In this document: in pieces, positions 11,304 through 22,258 of the stretch
Numbering within the stretch: the first letter of the stretch is position 1
How the letters are laid out: the number at the start of each line of letters is the position of its first letter
Program-made: the position numbers and the translations under genes
Notes under the pieces: model-generated
Databases searched by the model: none
Seen by the model: only the letters and a program-made list of their open reading frames with translations
Told to the model about the DNA's origin: nothing
DNA from: Opeltia flavorubescens
Taxonomy: Eukaryota; Ascomycota; Lecanoromycetes; Teloschistales; Teloschistaceae
DNA length: 64,000 nucleotides
Direction of reading: 5' to 3'
NCBI GenBank assembly: GCA_000442125.1
Contig: KE546967.1
Span: forward strand, 124,001 to 188,000

Positions 11304-11799
11304 CGAGAGTTGCGGCTCAAGCTTCTTGCATGAGATCTTCTCGATCTTACATTCGTTCTACGCCAAAGGAGAGGTGCGCTTGTCGATTGTTTTCCTGGGC
11401 ATCGTGAGGTCTTGTGATCAATGGTCATTCACCGCCTGGTTGCCATGTCAAGATGGTGGTATCCATTTCCCCGAATGGCCGAAGCACAAACCTGTTGCGT
11501 TCGTACCTTCCACGGTACCTAAATTGCAGGTCTTTATACACTATCAAAAGCACAGCTACCCTCTCCTTGCATACAAGTATGCAGTGCGATAGCTATCAGT
11601 CATTACAACGCGATACTACATGAGTCACCCTCTGTGTAGACGAGTCGATCCAAATTTTTGGAGACCAAATGATGATGTCACTGGCCGCTTAAAAATTTCG
11701 GTTTCCCTCTAAAGCAATTGAACAATCAATGTTTCCCCAGCCATTGTGGGACTAATCGATCTTCCGTCCGTCTTCAAATCGGAGCATCTTTTTGAAGGA
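11304..11799. other. Divergent promoter region
   Basis: This 496-bp stretch separates the start codons of the coiled-coil gene and the MFS gene. The open frame of the transporter extends upstream to a GTG at 11746, but no in-frame ATG lies upstream of 11800. I see no further gene. Confidence 0.5.
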
Positions 11800-13261
11800 A
11801 TGGCCAAGACCAAACCAATTGGCCTCGCCTGGCGCTCCAGTACCCTCTTCATAGTGAGCACCGTCGGTATCGGCTTATTCACCGATCTCTTCCTTTACGG
11901 TCTCGTTGTACCCATTCTACCTTTCATTCTAGTGGACCGTATCAATCTTCCACAAGATCAGGTACAGAGTCATGTGTCTGCGTTACTCGCAGCCTATGCC
12001 GGAGCATCTGTTCTCTTCTCCCCCGTGGCTGGAATAATCGCAGATCGTGTTCCTACCCGACAGACTCCTTTCTTGATTGGATTGGTTGCTCTATTGGCTG
12101 CTACATTGATGCTGTTTCTTGGTCAGAGTATCCCGGTCCTTGTGATAGCTCGCATCTTGCAGGGTACGAGTGCTGCTGTCGTATGGACGATTGGTCTGGC
12201 GTTGGTCTTGGATACGGTGGGGCCTGGGAATTTGGGGAAGACGATTGGTTCTGTATGTATAAAGTCTCGAGACCCCTCATCGTCACTGATTGGTCATACA
12301 GATCTTTGGGTTCATATCCATTGGCGAGTTGGCAGCGCCTGTCCTGGGCGGGGTCGTCTACAAAAAGGCCGGATATCCAGGCGTATTCGGGATGGGGTTC
12401 GCAATCCTGGCCATCGATTTCATCATGCGATTGTTCCTCATCGAGAAGAAGGTGGCAGCTCAGTGGGAAGTGGACGAACCCGAAGCCGGAGACGAACAGG
12501 AAGAACAGGACACAAGTGCTCGGGATGAGGAGGACGCGAATGAAGAAGAGCCACTATTACGGAAAAAGGAGGAAGATAGCTACAAAGTGCCGGAAGGCCA
12601 GCCCAAGGCAGTCAGAGCCTTCCCAATCCTATATTGCTTGAAGGACCCACGACTCCTCACCGCACTGCTCTTGGCGTTCAATCAGGCCACTTTATTAGCA
12701 ACTTTCGATGCCACGATCCCTACGGAAGCAGAGCAGCTCTTTGGTTTCGACTCCCTTAAATCAGGCCTCCTGTTCATCGCACTAGTCCTCCCATATCTCC
12801 TGCTCGGCCCAGTCGCAGGCTGGCTGGTCGATCGCTTCGGACCAAAACCCGCCGCCGTTCTCGGCTTCGGCTACCTCGTCCCCGTACTCATCCTGTTAAG
12901 ACTCGCTCGCCCAGGCAGCACACCTCAAATCGTCATCTACTGCGCCCTCCTCGCTCTCTGCGGCATCGGTCTCGCCGTCATCGGCTCCCCATCAATAGTC
13001 GAAGCCTCATACGTAGTGGACATGTACAACAAGACCAACCCAGATTTCTTCGGCGAACAAGGTCCCTATGCCCAATTATACGGCATCAACTCCATGGTCT
13101 TCAGTCTTGGTCTTACGCTAGGGCCGCTGATTAGTGGAGGATTGAAGGATGGCATTGGGTATGGGAATATGAATCTTGTTGTTGCGATGCTTTGTTTGGT
13201 TACGGCTGTGCTTTCTGTGGTTTATGTGGGGGGGAAACCAAGATTTTTGCAGGGGAGATAG
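11800..13261 (+). CDS. Major facilitator superfamily transporter (DHA1, vesicular-amine-transporter-like)
   Basis: Two exons, 11800-12252 and 12302-13261, with a 49-bp GTATGT...TACAG intron, encode 470 residues. The start is the first in-frame ATG (MAKTKPIG). About 12 hydrophobic segments are visible, six on each side of a long charged central loop. The N-terminal half has the DHA1-like pattern LFLYGLVVPILPFIL and AGIIADRVPTRQTP, the A-motif loop between helices 2 and 3. The second half repeats it as GPVAGWLVDRFGPKPA. The central loop is strongly acidic and ends in EEEPLL, a classical [DE]xxxL[LI] sorting signal that suggests vacuolar or endosomal delivery. Substrate unknown; related fungal proteins are annotated as drug or amine antiporters. 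Composition flips from C-rich to G-rich near 13090. Confidence 0.9.
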
Positions 13262-13830
13262 ATGTGTGTGTGTATAGGTGTTTTAAAAGCATATATATTG
13301 GAAATCGATGTTATGGATAAAGATCGTGATACTTGAGTGATAGATCGGGTCAGCATAAAGGGATTTGATACATTACGGCAGCACAATCGAAGCGACTGCA
13401 TCAATCATTCTAATTCTACATAGAGGACATGCGGCAATGATGACAGTGACATGGCGTGCAAGTATGGAAGCCGGTGAAACTGAAATGTCAAAAGGATGGG
13501 GCGTGAGAGTGGCTTCTCAATGAAGGTATTTTAGTAGTTTTGACTCATTTTTTGAGTTAATATATGCTAAGATGTTGAAAGAAGCCTTCCCGATCTGTCA
13601 CTTGTCGCGAGCTATGCGTGTACAAGTTATCGTATAGACAATTTACTCTATTGTGGTATGAGGTACACTAGCAAAAATGCCTTTTACACGCATGAAGGGA
13701 TGCAAGTCAATTATTCTTGTAGGCCTTCCTAGTCTATTGATTTCCGTAAGCTATTTACATGAATGGAATTGTATGTACAAAGCCATCGAAGTTTTCCCTT
13801 TCAGCATGATGAGACTCTCCATTTCCGTCC
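13262..13830. other. Convergent intergenic region
   Basis: 569 bp between convergent stop codons; AT-rich in places with a short TG run just after the transporter stop. No gene is supported. Confidence 0.45.
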
Positions 13831-14352
13831 TCAAGTGTTCACAAAGCCAATGTTCTCTTGATGGCTCGACACCTCGGTCTTGAACCTGTCGATTCGATCG
13901 ACTCTGACCCTTTGCGTGAACCTGTTCTCTGGATGTTGCTTTAGATCGCCGTGGAGGTGCATTCCACTGATCACCGTGATGCGGCCATCAGTGAACCATG
14001 CGTGACCCATACTATCTCGCTTCACCCTCAATAACGAATCTGTCGTTCGGAAGTCCAGATGCCAGAATCTACCAAGCTGTGGCGCTGAGGCTCCAGAGAC
14101 GAGGACTACGCTCACTGCAGAGTCTGAAAGGCGGACGAAACGTGGGATCTCGTCGGTGTGCGTTCCTTGTAGTAGGAAATCCTCGAGTATGGCTTTGCTT
14201 TTCAATTTGTCGCGTAGCTTAGTGGCCTGCTCTGGCGTGGGATCCCACAAAAGCCAGTTCGCGTAGTCTCCTTCGACCCCGTCTTTGAGTGCTGGGTTCC
14301 ACAGCTCACGTGGGAGATTCATTTGGGCGTTGACAAACTTCAAGTCGGCCAT
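13831..14352 (-). CDS. Hypothetical protein, 173 residues
   Basis: A single open frame starts at an ATG at 14352 (MADLKFVNAQMNLPREL). It is mixed alpha/beta in appearance and has no signal peptide, membrane segment or low-complexity tract. The N-terminal part resembles a short helical module (LLWDPTPEQATKLRDKLKSK). The C-terminal half alternates hydrophobic and charged residues (HAWFTDGRITVISGMHLHGDL). I do not recognise a family. A balanced amino-acid composition over 173 codons favours a real gene. It could also be one exon of a larger gene extending upstream. Confidence 0.55.
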   Translation of the reverse strand: MADLKFVNAQMNLPRELWNPALKDGVEGDYANWLLWDPTPEQATKLRDKLKSKAILEDFLLQGTHTDEIPRFVRLSDSAVSVVLVSGASAPQLGRFWHLDFRTTDSLLRVKRDSMGHAWFTDGRITVISGMHLHGDLKQHPENRFTQRVRVDRIDRFKTEVSSHQENIGFVNT

Positions 14353-16203
14353 GGTGGGGAGCTGGTGCTGATACTCGTAGAGGAATTAACGGTGCTCTCT
14401 ACGTACACATAGAGGTTAGATTGTGATTCAGATGAGCCTTATAGTAATGTGTATCACTTACTTATTCCCTCCTTATGCAGTGACCGAGACGTCGCGCAGT
14501 CAACTCAAGTCCGGGCACTCAAGAGCTGCTAGAGTTCACACAGAACGAAGTGGATAGCGTAGCTGATGACCGTGCTTCACTGCTAAGAGTTGGACAGATT
14601 TGATTAGGCAGCTGGTAAGGCCTCAGAAGTCTTGTGCTGGAGATGCCTGATCAGAGGAATGGAACGAGAAATGCTGTGGAGGTTTGTTGAACCTGTTTGC
14701 TTACCCAGACTTGAACACACTTGACGATGAAGCAAGCTTTGACCTGACTTGGGGAGATGAGTTCGTAGTTGGGCCAAGTCGCTGTCTCAAACTGTGTTTG
14801 CGAGGACTGGAGATGCTGGAGGCAGAGGGTATATTAAGAATGTGCAATGTAGTGTGCTGTTGTTCTAATGCAAAGCAACGTGATTGTGCGAATGTCATAT
14901 AGCAAGAAAGTATCTGAATGATAGAAAAGGTTCATGCGAGTATGAATTTATGTTGGTAAGTCACGATGTGCATCGTTACTTCCGATCTCGGTGTTGGGAG
15001 GCAGCCAAAACACAGACCAACTCTAATTCTAACAAGAAGCAGGCACAAGACAGTTCACTGCTAGAGAGATCTGCAAGACTAATGGAAATCTTTGATACTA
15101 TATGGCCACGTCTCCATGGGCTATCGACGAAATTATCGGCTCAGAGAGAGAATGTTCTTTGGCAGGAATTACCTTTGACCCTGGATCGTTGAAGCTCCCA
15201 GATTTATCCGTCATGTTCCACAACACTCAATCATGATGCCGGCCATCACTATCAATGTCAATCCATCGTGTGCAGTGGGTTAAAGCAGCTTAAATATCTG
15301 TCGGTCTTACGCTGTCAGTGGCGAGAAGGTGTATATCCCGACCTGCTTCCTAACGTACAGTACTGACATCTTTAAACAATGAGTGACGCTTAACGAGTTC
15401 AACGATTAGGTACGGCTGGGATCGCAGGATTCTTAATGGAAACATATACATAGCGGACTTCTATGCTAATAATCTTGGAGCTATTATCCGCAATACATCA
15501 TGAAATGGCAACTACATGGTCGTACCTACAGGTCCGTTGAAGGAGAAAGAGAATGTATCCTACGGCGAAGAACATGCACCTACCTTGCCATCTTTACCAG
15601 CACCAACGTGTCGAGCACTGCTAATACCTCCTACTTTCATCCCAATTGGGCTCCTTACTCAATCGTCTAGCGACACTGGCTGTTCGCGTAAGAGCACTCG
15701 GTCATTTCGCAAAAGCAAGTTTTTCTTGTCATGGAGAGCAATACTGGACGATTCAATTCAAAACGATACCTCGGAACATCGGAAGCTTCCTGCTCGCTAA
15801 CGATGATCCATTTCCAGCATCAAAAACATGGCGGATCTTTGTGAACAGGGGCGTAGGATGGATGTTGAAAGTAAGTGAACAAAGAAGCTAGAATTTAGCC
15901 TGACTAACTCCGAAAGTGCTAGCGTCGCATGTTTTCACTAGCGTGGTCACTTCCCGCCTCTCTCCTTTTTCGCCACATGGCTCAGCCATTCTGTCAGATT
16001 GTGAGGCTTTTATGAACGGGAAACCACGGAAATGATTTTCCGATATATTGCCGTTGTGCAGAGTTCATCTCTGAGTGTGTATGAGGTCATGGGAATTGTC
16101 CTAGACCTTCACCGCAGCCTGAGAGGCTTTCAAAATTCTCAAAAAATCAAATATTAAAATTTCATGGGGTTTCAAAGCTCCAAACTGCAAAAGTTTATGC
16201 GTG
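14353..16203. other. Intergenic region, no supported gene
   Basis: 1.85 kb. Open frames of 60-100 codons at 14684-14902, 14884-15192, 15516-15800 and 15646-15891 overlap in different phases. None shows a domain or a consistent splice pattern. The 14.9-15.9 kb part could be a decayed gene, but I cannot identify a parent. Confidence 0.4.
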
Positions 16204-16322
16204 TCTCTGAGGAGTGGGTCGAACACTCGACCTCAGGATGACTTTCGTCGATGGAACACCTGCATGAGGCTATTCCGGATACGTATTACAGTCCCGCGCT
16301 CTTCCAACTGAGCTACTCAGAG
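16204..16322 (-). tRNA. tRNA-Tyr (anticodon GTA) with a 46-nt intron
   Basis: Read from 16322 on the minus strand, the acceptor CTCTGAG pairs with CTCAGAG (plus-strand 16205-16211), and the discriminator A is at 16204. The D arm is GCTC AGTTGGAA GAGC. The anticodon stem CGGGA pairs with TCCTG (one G-U) around the loop CTGTAAA. The T arm is GAGTG TTCGACC CACTC with perfect pairing. The anticodon GTA gives tyrosine. A 46-nt intron sits one base 3' of the anticodon, between positions 37 and 38, the canonical place for splicing by tRNA endonuclease. The mature tRNA is 73 nt. A TTTT run about 11-14 nt past the 3' end fits a Pol III terminator. A- and B-box sequences (TAGCTCAGTTGG, GTTCGACC) are intact. 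Confidence 0.93.
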
Positions 16323-16750
16323 ATTGATATTGGAGAAGGGGGAAAAGCCAATTTTATACCTATTCTTCCCTTACTCACTCAAAGTTCTCGAGGGGAAGAA
16401 ATCAGGTGTTCGAGTCTCAAGTTTATATCATACGAGGCCTACCGAAGATGAAAACTAATCGGAGGATTCGTAATCCGTGTATTACTTTCACATGTCCATG
16501 TGAAAAGGGAGTCGATGCGCCGTGGAAAGGGGGCGTTAATCATGAGAAAAGGGGGTCGATGGGCCATCCACAGGGGGCGTTTAGCAAAGGGGGTCGATGG
16601 GCTATGCGAAGGGGGGTCAATCATGATAGAAAAGGGAGTGACTTGCCGTAGTCTTGGCAGCCCTAGCTCCTTTCAAAATAGCTCCACCTTGAACTCCAGA
16701 ATTTCGATGATGCACTCAGAACTGCAACCTGCAAACACAAGTCCACCACC
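16323..16750. other. Spacer between tRNA-Tyr and prohibitin
   Basis: This 428-bp stretch holds the 5' flank of the tRNA, the G-rich tandem repeat listed separately, and the immediate 5' leader of the prohibitin gene. No protein gene is supported. Confidence 0.5.
16507..16640. repeat. G-rich imperfect tandem repeat upstream of prohibitin
   Basis: A core GGGRGTCGATG occurs three times, starting near 16507, 16551 and 16589 (spacing about 44 and 38 bp). Between copies a second module recurs as GGGGGCGTTAATCATGAGAAAA, a shorter GGGGGCGTTTAGCAAA, and GGGGGGTCAATCATGATAGAAAA. The array ends 110 bp before the prohibitin start codon and about 185 bp from the tRNA. Runs of four to six G are plentiful. 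Confidence 0.8.
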
Positions 16751-17727
16751 ATGGCCAACGTCCTCGGTAGCGTTTCCCGCTGGGCTATTCCCGCATCACT
16801 CGTCCTCTTCGCCGGCCAGTTCTCCATCTACGACGTAAAGGGTGGATCTCGTGCTGTCATCTTCGACCGCCTCTCGGGAGTCAAGGAAAACGTTGTTAAT
16901 GAAGGCACTCACTTTCTGATCCCATGGTTGCAAAAGGCTATTGTCTATGATGTCCGCACTAAGCCTAGGAATATATCCACGACGACTGGAAGCAAGGATT
17001 TGCAGATGGTGTCGTTGACGCTGAGGGTGCTGCATAGGCCGGAGGTCAAAATGCTGCCGAAGATTTATCAGGTACGATACTTTGCTTTCTATTTCCCTTT
17101 GGAGCTTCATATCAATCTTTTGGAAGAAGCTCTGCAGCGCTTCCCCCGCCTTGCTTCCAGTGCCATGATCCCTGGCGTGATCATGCTTACCAATACTCCC
17201 AGTCCCTCGGCCTCGACTACGACGAACGCGTCCTCCCCTCCATCGGAAACGAAGTCCTAAAATCCATCGTCGCCCAATTCGACGCCGCCGAACTCATAAC
17301 CCAGCGCGAAGCCGTCTCCAACCGCATCCGCACCGACCTCCTCCGCCGCGCCCAAGAATTCAACATCGCACTCGAAGACGTCTCAATCACACACATGACC
17401 TTCGGCAAAGAATTCACCCGCGCCGTCGAGCAGAAACAAATCGCGCAGCAAGATGCCGAGCGAAGCCGCTTCATTGTGGAGAAGGCGGAGCAGGAGAGGC
17501 AGGCGAATGTTATTCGGGCGGAGGGGGAGGCGGAGAGCGCGGAGACGATTTCCAAGGCTGTGGCTAGGGCGGGGGATGGGTTGATTATGATTAGGAGGAT
17601 TGAGGCGAGTAGGGAGATTGCGCAGACGCTGGCGGGGAATCCGAATGTTACGTATTTGCCTGGTGGAGGGGAGGGGGGGAAGGATGGGGGGAAGGGGACG
17701 AATTTGCTGTTGGGGTTGAGGTCGTGA
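16751..17727 (+). CDS. PHB1: Prohibitin-1, mitochondrial inner-membrane SPFH protein
   Basis: Exons 16751-17071 and 17203-17727, with a 131-bp intron (GTACGA...CCCAG), encode 281 residues, the normal PHB1 length. A hydrophobic N-terminal anchor ([17 protein letters not shown], about 11-27) is followed by the SPFH domain: [36 protein letters not shown] and [47 protein letters not shown] across the splice. The C-terminal coiled coil ([24 protein letters not shown]) is the prohibitin oligomerisation region. With Phb2 it forms the inner-membrane ring that holds m-AAA protease and supports cristae. The splice is certain because it rejoins KIYQ to SLGLDYDER. The Gly/Lys-rich tail ([12 protein letters not shown]) is common in fungal PHB1. 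Composition flips from C-rich to G-rich near 17470. Confidence 0.96.
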
Positions 17728-18237
17728 GAATATTATTGGGGGGAAAATGAGGATGTTGTTCAGAGGGGATGGTGCTATTGAGCTGGAACATCCTAGGAAG
17801 CAGGGGACGTGATGGCTGTGTTGCTTGAGATGTTGTAGCATAGCGGTCGGCTTGAGACTCTCCACAATACGAAAGTACTCTTTATTTGCTATAATCTGGG
17901 CTACAGATGGCTGTGTATAAATTGACATGAGGTTGGTCTTGACGACCAACTATTGGAACAATTTGTCGCACGTATTGATCTAGAGATGGTTCGGTGTGCC
18001 TGAAATGCAACGCTGCAATTTACATGGCTGCGTATCTACAGAATCTTGTCTAACGCCCCGTCTGTCGAATCCTGAACACCCACGACGCTCTAGATAGTGT
18101 GCAGCTGCTCCATGCCTGTCATCTATATTCGAAGCATCTCCTCCCCGAAACATGCTGCTCAGAAGTAGCGCCCCAACCCTCTTCCTCATATCATACATCC
18201 CCAAAAATACTCCCGTCCCTCCACCCACGAAAATACT
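17728..18237. other. Convergent 3' region
   Basis: 510 bp between convergent stop codons, taken to be the two 3' UTRs. No gene seen. Confidence 0.5.
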
Positions 18238-19660
18238 CTATATCTCAAACTCCTCATCAAGCCAATGCCTAACCACCACCCTCCCCTCATCAAACCCCGG
18301 CTTCTCCATCCTCACAATAATCGCCGCATGCGTATGTCCATGATTCTGTATATGCACCGGATACTTCCTCCACCCCACCGTATCCAAATGCCTTATCATC
18401 TCAAACTGCTCCTCCGAAAGCGCCAGGGTTGGAAAATCGGCTTTCCTTGACGACGTACGCTTGAGTTCTAGCGGCGAGCCTGGTTCCTCATCCTCTGGTG
18501 CAGCTCCATTCGAAGAGTTATGCTTTGTTGTTGAATCTTCTTCGTCGGAGCTACTTTCGGGAAGGTAGTCTTGTCCTTGGGTAGAATTCATTCTTCGGAA
18601 AGCGCCGCTGACGGCACTTCTGGCTGTGCTGCCACCGTTTGTGAGGAGAGGGATGCGGTAGCTGTCGAGGCCTTTGCCTTGTTCGTGGAGTTGTATGCGT
18701 TTGTTGCTGCGGAAGGATTGGATGCCGGAGTTTATTGTCCATGCGACTGTTGCGATTGGGATTATCGCTATGATAGCTGTGTATAGTGGTATTCGAGTTA
18801 GGATACTTTGGCTGCTGCTCGTCAGACGGGCGTAGAGAGATTGCGGGTCTTGCGCGGGCTTTGGGGTAACAGCATGATCGGGATCGAGGATATTCGGGGA
18901 GTAGGAATCGAGGTATCGGATCTTGATGACGTCTAGGTTCACGAATGGATCAGTTGCCGTTATTGCAGTGGTGTGGTATGGGGCTGAGCGGTCATTGATG
19001 ATGTTTGCGTAAAGCGCTCTGTTCTTGAAGAGTGAGAGAGCTCGTATGAAGACACTGTCGGGATCGGCGAGGAGCGAGAGTATGGGACGTTTTGTGTCCC
19101 GAAAGGTATCGATGGTGAAGAGCTGGCGACCAGAGGCCGAGAGTGTCCGTGAGCCAAAGGCATTCCATAATTGGCTATGATAACCTCGCAATGGTGTCCG
19201 AACGCCTAGATGAGGAGTCGCGAAGGTTGTGAAGTTGACAGGCTGGATTCTTTCGAACCAGCCCTTGGAGTGCAGAAGACCGATCGCATATCGGGCGATG
19301 AGACCACCAAGGGAGTATCCGACAATGCTAAGCTTGGCTGGGAGAGCGCCGTCCTTCTCTAGTTCTTGCAGAAGCGACTCTATTTCCAGCGTCACTCTTT
19401 CTCCGCCCGTCTCGATACCATCGTAGGTGTAGGTGCCTGAGTTGCTTTTGGCGACCAAGATATTCAACCTTTCCTCGGCGTGCTTCTCTCGGAGAGACTT
19501 GGCGAGGTATGACAGATGGCTTGGATTACCCCATAGCCTATGAATGGTAAGTAGATCATCGTAGGCAGACGCGTGTAGCTTCAAAATACCCATGTACCAG
19601 TACACAGAGATGATCTGCCTTGCGTTCTGGATTGATAGACGTTCTCTCTGATTCCTCCAT
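18238..19660 (-). CDS. ROG1-like lipase (DUF676 serine esterase)
   Basis: Exon 1 is 19660-19590, a 52-bp intron (GTATTT...CATAG) follows, and exon 2 is 19537-18238; the product has 456 residues. The splice restores the oxyanion motif LVHGLWGN (21-28), and the unspliced frame lacks it. The nucleophile elbow GYSLGG is at 97-102 (Ser99). LADPDSVF near 180-187 could supply the acid. HGHTHAAIIV near the C-terminus probably supplies the His. A hydrophobic segment at about 274-292 (IPLYTAIIAIIPIATVAWTI) may anchor the protein in a membrane. Yeast relatives (Rog1 and paralogues) are lipid or monoacylglycerol hydrolases, and the substrate here is inferred from them. The linker at about 340-400 is polar and Ser/Glu-rich. 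The sense strand is G-rich near the stop. Confidence 0.9.
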
Positions 19661-20314
19661 CGGAAATGCGTGGTTTTGTGGTGATATAGTCCAAGGAGGT
19701 ATGAGCAATAGTACAGATACGATGATGTGGCAGGGATTGTGAATCCATCATGGCTTTCCTACCGCAGCGAAAGTTGGTGGCAACATGACAGACGACTGCG
19801 TCACCCGATGTGGTTAAGATCTCACGGGAAGATCATCGGGCCGAAATCAGGCTGCAGCTCCGAGATCTGCCAAGAATCCTTGCTATCAACACTTTGTTGA
19901 CACCTACACTGTGCTACTTTTACGACTCATCTAGTTCAGATCGCCTTTAGATATCACCCGAAATGAATATTTCTTGAGTTAAGAAGTCTTTTTTATCATC
20001 ATTGTCTTGCAAATTGCTGATCAATCGAGCCTCCAGTCCTGCTCACCAAAGCAACTTTCATTTCTTTGTTCAAATGCATCCAGGTTTGCCTTAAAATTTA
20101 GCGAACTCGTGTTTGGAAGACTATCACTCGTTGCCTTTCGCGCATCGGTCTCATTTCATTGTTACATCAGGTCTACCGTTCAGATCCCAAGTCAATCTGG
20201 TCAGATGGAGTGAATAAGGTTTCCTTGTCGCTGTGCGACTAGTCTATGTCAAACTTTGCCAATTGGGCCTTGCTCTGGCCTATTGTAACCTTCGTGGACG
20301 TCCTCTCCATAATC
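19661..20314. other. Divergent intergenic region
   Basis: 654 bp carrying the promoters of the lipase and Rex3 genes. An open frame at 20007-20213 has no recognisable content. The frame of the Rex3 gene is open upstream to 20246, but without an ATG before 20315. Confidence 0.45.
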
Positions 20315-22258
20315 ATGTTCTCCTCACTAGGATTGTTCAAGCATACGGCCTGCCCAGAGCAACCTCATTGCCCTGCCAAAGATTGCTTGTTTGCACACAA
20401 TGATGCTCCCGGATGTAAAGCCGTCAACACCGGTTCAAGGAAACCATCCGAGACAGACTTGCTCGATATATCAGATGATGAGGGTGAAAATGATGGTCCG
20501 AGGAAACGACGCCGGGTCAGTGGAGAAACTAGAAGCCAAATCACAATTTCGACCCCTTCGAAGAGCACGACGAAGACTACCATTTCGCCCAAGATAGCAG
20601 AGTCAAGCCAGAAGACGTCTATCCCACGCCCAATGACTGATGGAGCTTTGCCTCAAACAGCTTCAAGAACGATATCCCCTCCTCCGCTCAGAAACGGCAA
20701 AGAAAACCCTAGGAAAGCGGTCGCTACTGAGAATGAGCAGCGAGCCAAGGCACAGCATGTCCAGAACTATACTGTGGCGCCAGACCCTCCACCCGTCGTG
20801 AAGAAGACCAAGGCCCCGCAAGTAGAGATCGTCCAGGAGTCTCTCAATCCTCGGATGNTTCCTAATCCGCCAGTGTCGCATCCTATCCGGATGAAACTTG
20901 TCTCAATGCTGCACGAGCAGATGGTACGTCTGAATGAGGAGGTCAAGAAGAGCCCAGATGGAACAAGTGATGCTCTGGTACTCTCCAACCAGGCATTGAT
21001 TGTGGAAGCGCTTGATGAGGAATTCCAAGTAGCAAGGAAGAGCCCTACTGTGTATCAAAATGTCATCAAATCTAGGATTATGGTCCTGAAAAAGATGAAA
21101 TTGGAAGTTTGGAAAGAAGAACGAAGCAGGAAAATTGCGCAGAAATTGCCGGATAGTGGGCAGAAAAAACCAAGTGCTCCGAAGAACATCGAAACTGGGT
21201 TGACTCCAGCTGAAGAGATTGCATTCGTCCCTCGACTTGCCGCGAAGCAAGATGGCTTGAGCAAGCATGGCTACACCATCTCGATGCCACCGGCAGCCGA
21301 GTTGGAGGCAGCTCAGAAAGGTGTTGAAAGCTCTCATGGCTGGGAAGTATGTGACAGATGCAAGACTCGGTTCCAGGTATTTCCAGGGCGGCGAGCAGAG
21401 GATGGAGCTCTTACCTCAGGCGGCTCATGCACATATCACTGGGCAAAACCGCGACGGCCAGATATGGCCAAAGGTGAAACCAAACGCCCAGACCTCAAAT
21501 ATGCATGCTGCGATGAGATCCTTGGTACCTCAACGGGGTGTACCAAGGCAGACTCTCACGTTTTCAAGATATCAGATCACAAGCGCCTTGCCTTGGTAAT
21601 GCCCTTTGAGCCTACACCAAACCGGGAGCAATCAGATCTCCCCGGGGCTGTTTGCTTTGATTGCGAGATGGGGTATACGACATATGGAATGGAGCTGATA
21701 CGATTAACAGCAACGTCCTGGCCCGATGGCCGAGAGCTTTTGGACGTGCTTGTGCATCCGATAGGGGAGATTCTGGATCTCAATTCTCGATTCTCGGGCG
21801 TCTGGCCTGAAGAGTTTGCAAACGCTGCACCCTACCAAAACGATTTGCAACCGGGTGCCGAATCAATTTTACAAATTGCCGAGTCGCCATTCAAAGCACG
21901 AGAGCTACTATTTGAGCTTTTGACGCCCGAGACACCTCTCATTGGACATGCCCTGGAAAATGACCTCAACGCCGTCAGAGTCCAGCACCCTGTCATTGTA
22001 GACACTTGCCTCCTGTACGCACATCCTCGAGGTCTGCCATTGCGTTGGGGGTTGAAAGTCTTGATGAAACGGCACCTCGATCGGGATATTCAGATGGGAG
22101 GAGATCAAGGTCATGACTCGAAAGAGGATGCTCGAGCGGCGGGTGATCTCGTAAGATATCGGATTGGTGGCATTTGGCAGAAGATGAAAGGGGAAGGGTG
22201 GTCTCTAAGAGATGGAGATTTCTATCCACCACTCCCACCTGATACTAGACATGAGTAA
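20315..22258 (+). CDS. REX3: RNA exonuclease Rex3 (DEDDh 3'-5' exoribonuclease)
   Basis: Single exon, 647 residues from the ATG that begins MFSSLGLFKHTACPE. A C-X5-C-X4-C-X3-H zinc finger lies at residues 13-28. A basic and Ser/Pro-rich linker with a nuclear-type basic patch (PRKRRRVS) follows. A mid-region zinc-type motif has CDRCKTRF and then CTYHW. The exonuclease domain starts near residue 445 and keeps the DEDDh acids: CFDCEMG (Asp, Glu), HALENDLNAVR (Asp) and HDSKEDARAAGDL (His, Asp). Rex3 matures the RNA of RNase MRP and trims U5 snRNA and RNase P RNA in yeast. One ambiguous base (N) at 20858 leaves one residue undefined. A GTG-initiated extension upstream is possible but unlikely given the match of the MFSSLGLF start to the family. 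Confidence 0.93.
   Translation: MFSSLGLFKHTACPEQPHCPAKDCLFAHNDAPGCKAVNTGSRKPSETDLLDISDDEGENDGPRKRRRVSGETRSQITISTPSKSTTKTTISPKIAESSQKTSIPRPMTDGALPQTASRTISPPPLRNGKENPRKAVATENEQRAKAQHVQNYTVAPDPPPVVKKTKAPQVEIVQESLNPRMXPNPPVSHPIRMKLVSMLHEQMVRLNEEVKKSPDGTSDALVLSNQALIVEALDEEFQVARKSPTVYQNVIKSRIMVLKKMKLEVWKEERSRKIAQKLPDSGQKKPSAPKNIETGLTPAEEIAFVPRLAAKQDGLSKHGYTISMPPAAELEAAQKGVESSHGWEVCDRCKTRFQVFPGRRAEDGALTSGGSCTYHWAKPRRPDMAKGETKRPDLKYACCDEILGTSTGCTKADSHVFKISDHKRLALVMPFEPTPNREQSDLPGAVCFDCEMGYTTYGMELIRLTATSWPDGRELLDVLVHPIGEILDLNSRFSGVWPEEFANAAPYQNDLQPGAESILQIAESPFKARELLFELLTPETPLIGHALENDLNAVRVQHPVIVDTCLLYAHPRGLPLRWGLKVLMKRHLDRDIQMGGDQGHDSKEDARAAGDLVRYRIGGIWQKMKGEGWSLRDGDFYPPLPPDTRHE

Noticed and set aside
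11746-11799. Upstream start of the MFS frame at GTG 11746
   Set aside because: Not an ATG. The same problem affects apparent long starts for REX3, the HAD hydrolase, the glycosyltransferase and the 30.9-kb orphan, so the first ATG was used.
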